Origin: Streptomyces tuirus
Lineage (GTDB): Bacteria; Actinomycetota; Actinomycetes; Streptomycetales; Streptomycetaceae
Direction of reading: 5' to 3'
DNA: 64,000 nt
Assembly: GCA_018195615.1 (NCBI GenBank)
Contig: JAGTPG010000001.1
Location: 2,232,501-2,296,500, forward strand
Shown: piece after piece, positions 60,549 to 64,000 of the stretch
How the letters are laid out: every line of letters begins with the position of its first letter
Numbering within the stretch: position 1 is the stretch's first letter
Position numbers and translations under genes: made by a program
The notes under the pieces: model-generated
What the model was told of the DNA's origin: nothing
Databases searched by the model: none
Seen by the model: the letters and a program-made list of their open reading frames with translations, nothing else

Positions 60549-61193
60549 CTAGCCGAGGATCCCCCGGTCGTAGGCCACCGCCACCGCCGCCGCGCGGTCC
60601 TTGACGCCGAGCTTGGTGTAGAGGTGGGTGAGATGGGTCTTCACCGTGGCCTCGCTGATGAACAGTTCACGGGCGATCTCGCGGTTGGAGGTTCCCCGGG
60701 CGACCAGGGCCAGGACCTCGCGTTCGCGCGCGGAGAGGGGCTCCTTGCCGGGGGGCTTGGGGTCGCGGACCGCGGAGACCAGGCGGGAGGCCACCGCGGG
60801 GGACAGCACCGTACGGCCTTCCGCCGCCGCCCGCACCGCGGTGAACAGTTCCTCGCGCGGGGCGTCCTTGAGGAGGTAGCCCGTCGCTCCGGCCTCGATC
60901 GCGGGGAGGGTGTCGGAATCGGTGTCGTACGTGGTCAGGACGAGGACCTTGGCGCGGGCGCCGGTGCGGGTCAGTTCGCGGATGGCGTCCACGCCGCCGC
61001 CACCCGGCATGCGCAGGTCCATCAGGATCACGTCCGGGTCCAGGGCGGCGGCGAGCGAGACCGCCTCGACGCCGTTCGACGCCTCCCCCAGGACGCGGAA
61101 GCCCGGCGCGGACTCGAACATGCCGCGCAGACCGTCCCGTACGACGGGGTGGTCGTCGACGACGAGCAGGGTGATCGCGGCGTCTTCAGTCAT
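60549..61193 (-). CDS. NarL-type response regulator
   Basis: A 214-aa regulator. The receiver domain has acidic pocket VVDDHPVVRDGLRGMF and phospho-accepting Asp59 in VILMDLRMP; Lys in LLKDAPREEL. The LuxR helix-turn-helix is LSAREREVLALVARGTSNREIA then SEATVKTHL. ATG at 61191-61193 overlaps the kinase gene by 8 bp. Its signal and targets are unknown. It likely controls the adjacent ABC transporter. Confidence 0.95.
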   Translation of the reverse strand: MTEDAAITLLVVDDHPVVRDGLRGMFESAPGFRVLGEASNGVEAVSLAAALDPDVILMDLRMPGGGGVDAIRELTRTGARAKVLVLTTYDTDSDTLPAIEAGATGYLLKDAPREELFTAVRAAAEGRTVLSPAVASRLVSAVRDPKPPGKEPLSAREREVLALVARGTSNREIARELFISEATVKTHLTHLYTKLGVKDRAAAVAVAYDRGILG

Positions 61194-62445
61194 GGCGGAC
61201 CAACGGTACGCGAGCCGAGACGGCCGTACCGTGGCCCGGGCCGGACTCGACGGTGAGGGCCCCGGCGATGCGTTCGGCGCGGGCGCGCATGCCGTCGAGG
61301 CCGAAGCCGCCGGTGCGGGTGCGTTTTCGCGCGGCGGCGGGGTCGAAGCCGCGGCCGTCGTCGCGGATGTCGAGGGTGACCTCGTCGCCCATGTAGGAGA
61401 GGGTGACGCCGGCGCGGGTGGCGCAGGCGTGGCGGGCGGTGTTGGACAGGGCCTCCTGGGCGATGCGCAGGAGCGTGGCGGCGACCTCGTCGTGGAGCTG
61501 CTCGGCGGCGCCGGTGAGGGTGAACTCGGCGCGGATACCGGAGCGTTCGCCCCACTCGGTGACGGTCTTCCGCAGGGCTTCGGGCAGCCCGCCGTCGGCC
61601 AGCGCGACCGGGGCGAGGTTGTGCACGGAGCGACGGGCCTCGCCGAGGCTCTCGCGGGCCAGGTCCATCGCACGGGCCGCGTGCTCACGTGCCGCGGCCG
61701 GGTCCGGGGTGTTCGTCACGATCCGGAGCTGGGCGATGATCCCGGTCAGGCCCTGGGCGATCGTGTCGTGGATCTCGGCGGCCAGCCGCCGGCGCTCGTC
61801 GGCGACGCCCGCCTCCCGTGCCTGGACGAGGAGTTGGGCGTGCAGGGCGGCGTTCTCGTCGAGGGCCTGCTGCAACGCCGTGTTGGTGCGCTCCAGTTCG
61901 GCGATGGTCTCGGCCCGTTCGCGGGAGCGCTGCTCCGCCTCTTCGGTGATGTGGGCGACCACCGCCTGCACGCCGAAGTTGACGGCCAGGAGCCCGGCGA
62001 ACCCGGCCCACTGGACTCCGCTGAACGGCAACCCGCCGGCCTGCGCGGCGGCCACGGTGACCGCGCTGGCGAACAGCCCGAGCCGCCGCCACAGGCCAGG
62101 GATCAGCTCGTCGGCGTCCATGTAACCGGTGGCCGCGTAGAACGCGAAGAACGGGTTGATCCAGGTGAGCGCGAAGGCGATCGCCCAGCGGACGATGTAG
62201 TACGCCGTCCCTGCCCGTGAGGGGATCCGGCCGCGGCCCGGCCGGCGGGAGCGGGTGCCGTGCCACCAGAGCTGGAGCGCGAGCGCGGCGGCGACCAGGG
62301 CCCCGGCGGCCTGCCATTCGACGGGGCCGTCCATCAGCTCGGCGGCGACCGACGCGAGGACGACGCTGACGCCGAGCAGCCCGTACGGCCCCCAGGTGTG
62401 CAGTTGTTCCATGCGCCGGTCGAGCTGTGTGTCCGCCGCGGTCAT
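61186..62445 (-). CDS. NarL-type sensor histidine kinase
   Basis: A 419-aa HisKA_3 kinase with about five N-terminal membrane helices (to about residue 175), a coiled coil, the phospho-His in AAEIHDTIAQGLTG, and an ATPase domain (EALSNTARHA, DIRDDGRGFDP, GGFGLDGMRAR). ATG at 62443-62445 (MTAADTQ) is preferred to the upstream M. Cognate of the regulator at 60549. Confidence 0.95.
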   Translation of the reverse strand: MTAADTQLDRRMEQLHTWGPYGLLGVSVVLASVAAELMDGPVEWQAAGALVAAALALQLWWHGTRSRRPGRGRIPSRAGTAYYIVRWAIAFALTWINPFFAFYAATGYMDADELIPGLWRRLGLFASAVTVAAAQAGGLPFSGVQWAGFAGLLAVNFGVQAVVAHITEEAEQRSRERAETIAELERTNTALQQALDENAALHAQLLVQAREAGVADERRRLAAEIHDTIAQGLTGIIAQLRIVTNTPDPAAAREHAARAMDLARESLGEARRSVHNLAPVALADGGLPEALRKTVTEWGERSGIRAEFTLTGAAEQLHDEVAATLLRIAQEALSNTARHACATRAGVTLSYMGDEVTLDIRDDGRGFDPAAARKRTRTGGFGLDGMRARAERIAGALTVESGPGHGTAVSARVPLVRHD

Positions 62446-62470
62446 GCCCACAGTCTGCACGGCCCCGCTC

Positions 62471-63205
62471 CTACTCCCAGCGGAACCAGCGCGCGGCGGC
62501 GGCCGTGAGCAGCACCGTCCAGGCGGCGACGACCCCCAGGTGGTCCCAGCCGGGCCAGTCCCCGGCCGCCGCCTGGTTCAGGGCCTCCGCGGCCGCGCCG
62601 AAGGGCGTGAAACCGACGGCCCTGGCCAGCACGTCCGGCATGGTCTGCACCGGCATCCACACCCCCGCGCAGAACATCGCCGGGAAGAACACGGCGGACC
62701 CGATCGCGGTGGCGATCTTCGTCGTGCGGGACAGGGAGGAGATCACCGCGCCGAGCGCGAGGGCCGCCAGGACGGTCAGGAGGAGCGCGAGGCCGTATCC
62801 GAAGGGCTGCTCGGGCAGTCGTACTGCGAAGGCGGTCCGGCCGACGGCGAGGGCGAGCAGCGCCGACGCCAGGGCGGCACCGCCGTACACCACCATCTGC
62901 GCGGACAGCAGGGCCGAGGGCCGGACCGGGGTGGTGGACATCCGCCGCAGGATGCCGCGCTCACGGTAGCCGGTGAGCGTCTGCGGCATCGCCTGGACGC
63001 CGCCGACGATCAGCCCCAGCAGCACGGTCACAGGGACGTAGCCGTCGACCGGGCGGAGCCCGCCGAAGTCGGGGTCGGGCTGCCTGAAGCTCGGGATGGA
63101 GCCGAGGATCACCAGCAGCAGGGCCGGGAACAACAGGATCCAGAAGAGGTTGCCGGGCTCCCGGCGCAGGAGGCGGGCCTCGGTCTTCAGCACGGCGGTG
63201 CTCAT
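62471..63205 (-). CDS. ABC-2 type transporter permease
   Basis: A 244-aa permease with six helices and the motif YRERGILRRMSTTPVRPSAL, typical of ABC-2/DrrB-like drug exporters. It pairs with the ATPase at 63202, overlapping it by four bases. The neighbouring two-component system probably regulates this exporter. Confidence 0.92.
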   Translation of the reverse strand: MSTAVLKTEARLLRREPGNLFWILLFPALLLVILGSIPSFRQPDPDFGGLRPVDGYVPVTVLLGLIVGGVQAMPQTLTGYRERGILRRMSTTPVRPSALLSAQMVVYGGAALASALLALAVGRTAFAVRLPEQPFGYGLALLLTVLAALALGAVISSLSRTTKIATAIGSAVFFPAMFCAGVWMPVQTMPDVLARAVGFTPFGAAAEALNQAAAGDWPGWDHLGVVAAWTVLLTAAAARWFRWE

Positions 63206-64000
63206 GCCGCGGCCTCCTTCGTCAGGTCGAGGAACGCGTCGTCGAGCGTGGCGTCGCTGACGCGGAGCTGGTGGGCGGTGACGCGGCTGCGGGCGAGGAG
63301 GGTGATGACGGCGTTGACCGTCTCGTCGGTGCCGGAGAGGGTGACGCGGCCGTCCTTGTACTGGATCGACGCCAGCGCGGGCAGGGCGTTCAGGTCGCGG
63401 TCGTCGAGCGGGGCGGACGGGGTGAAGCTGATGACGGTGGCACCCGCGGAGCGGCGGATCAGGCCCGCCGGCGTGTCCAGGGCGGCGACGCGCCCCTTGT
63501 CGATGACGGCGATCCGGTCGCAGAGCCGTTGCGCCTCCTCCATGAAGTGCGTGACGAGCAGGACGGTGACACCGCCGGCACGGATGTCCTCGATCAGCTC
63601 CCAGGTGTCGCGGCGGGCGCGCGGGTCGAGGCCGGTGGTCAGCTCGTCCAGGACGACGATCCGGGGGTCGCCGATCAGGGCGAGCGCGATGAACAGGCGC
63701 TGCTTCTGGCCGCCGGAGAGCTTGGCGAACCGGGTGGACAGCTTGGCGGTGAGGCCGAGGCGTTCGGCGAGGGGGCGCCAGTCGGCCGGCTTCTCGTAGA
63801 ACGCGGCGTACAGCTCCAGCGCCTCACGGACGGTCAGTTTGGGCTGGACCTCGCTCTGCTGGAGCTGGGCGCCCAGGACACGGGCGACCTGCTCGTGGTC
63901 GGTGACGGGGTCGAGGCCGGTGACGCGGACGCGGCCCGCGTCGGGGACACGCAGGCCCTCGACGCACTCGACGGTGGTGGTCTTGCCGGCGCCGTTCGGG
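63202..64000 (-). CDS. ABC transporter ATP-binding protein (partial, runs off the window)
   Basis: About 266 residues are visible, starting inside the Walker A motif (PNGAGKTTTVECVEGL). The signature is LSGGQKQRLFIALAL, Walker B IVVLDELTTGLDP and switch His VTHFMEEA. The C-terminal domain resembles DrrA-type drug exporter ATPases. The N-terminus lies beyond the right edge. Confidence 0.93.
   Translation of the reverse strand, partial: PNGAGKTTTVECVEGLRVPDAGRVRVTGLDPVTDHEQVARVLGAQLQQSEVQPKLTVREALELYAAFYEKPADWRPLAERLGLTAKLSTRFAKLSGGQKQRLFIALALIGDPRIVVLDELTTGLDPRARRDTWELIEDIRAGGVTVLLVTHFMEEAQRLCDRIAVIDKGRVAALDTPAGLIRRSAGATVISFTPSAPLDDRDLNALPALASIQYKDGRVTLSGTDETVNAVITLLARSRVTAHQLRVSDATLDDAFLDLTKEAAA

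Overview
The window is high-GC actinobacterial DNA, almost certainly a Streptomyces chromosome. Evidence: strong GC bias at third codon positions, GTG starts with AGGAGG-like ribosome sites, a tandem glycine riboswitch ahead of gcvT, a leucine-rich leader ahead of leuA, a TTA (bldA-type) codon, and a gene order (glgX, twin L,D-transpeptidases, ScARP-type toxin, EF-hand protein, GH25 lysozyme, sdaA-glyA-gcvH-gcvT, SseB pair, dipeptide ABC transporter, cysteine desulfurase) that I recall from the S. coelicolor SCO545x-SCO548x region. About 29 single-base frame breaks run through the window. They hit housekeeping genes such as gcvT, gcvH, sdaA and leuA, and most are the loss of one base from a G/C run. 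I therefore annotate interrupted genes as full-length CDS with probable sequencing errors rather than pseudogenes.

Layout. 1-6.8 kb: cysteine desulfurase (partial), small membrane proteins, a TetR regulator with two operator-like repeats, a repeat-rich lipoprotein, a WYL regulator, a DinB/maleylpyruvate-isomerase-like protein, a thioesterase, an esterase and a TRIC-type membrane protein. 6.75-20.3 kb: accessory cluster A, one minus-strand operon with a divergent LuxR-type regulator. It encodes a 50-aa peptide, a 5-aminolevulinate-synthase-like enzyme, a TauD-like oxygenase, a KAS III homologue with the His and Asn of its triad exchanged, an ATP-grasp ligase with a repetitive tail, a LuxE/PaaK-like adenylating enzyme, a tricorn protease, an MFS exporter and a degenerate ATP-grasp protein. 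20.4-34.3 kb: conserved block with a dipeptide ABC transporter, two SseB-like proteins, a P-loop kinase-like protein, and gcvT-gcvH-glyA-sdaA behind a glycine riboswitch.

34.3-45.9 kb: accessory cluster B, nine minus-strand genes mostly joined by 4-nt start/stop overlaps. They encode an unrecognised 598-aa protein, an ATP-grasp ligase, a class I glutamine-amidotransferase-like protein, a nucleotidyltransferase, a SerC-like protein lacking the PLP lysine, an NDK-like protein, an MFS exporter, a tandem double ATP-grasp protein and a further ATP-grasp ligase. 46-64 kb: GH25 lysozyme, GntR regulator, leuA with attenuator, ABC ATPase, EF-hand protein, MerR regulator, ScARP-like ADP-ribosyltransferase, beta-propeller lipoprotein, HATPase kinase, enoyl-CoA hydratase, two L,D-transpeptidases, glgX, a two-component system and an ABC exporter.

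The most promising material is clusters A and B. Together they carry six ATP-grasp domains, two exporters, a dedicated ALA synthase (Streptomyces make haem from glutamyl-tRNA, so this enzyme points to specialised metabolism), a tricorn protease and several altered-active-site enzymes, with no NRPS or PKS module. They flank the glycine/serine C1 genes. I infer a non-NRPS peptide-like natural product assembled by ATP-grasp ligases, possibly one pathway split by the core block. Its chemistry cannot be read from sequence alone.
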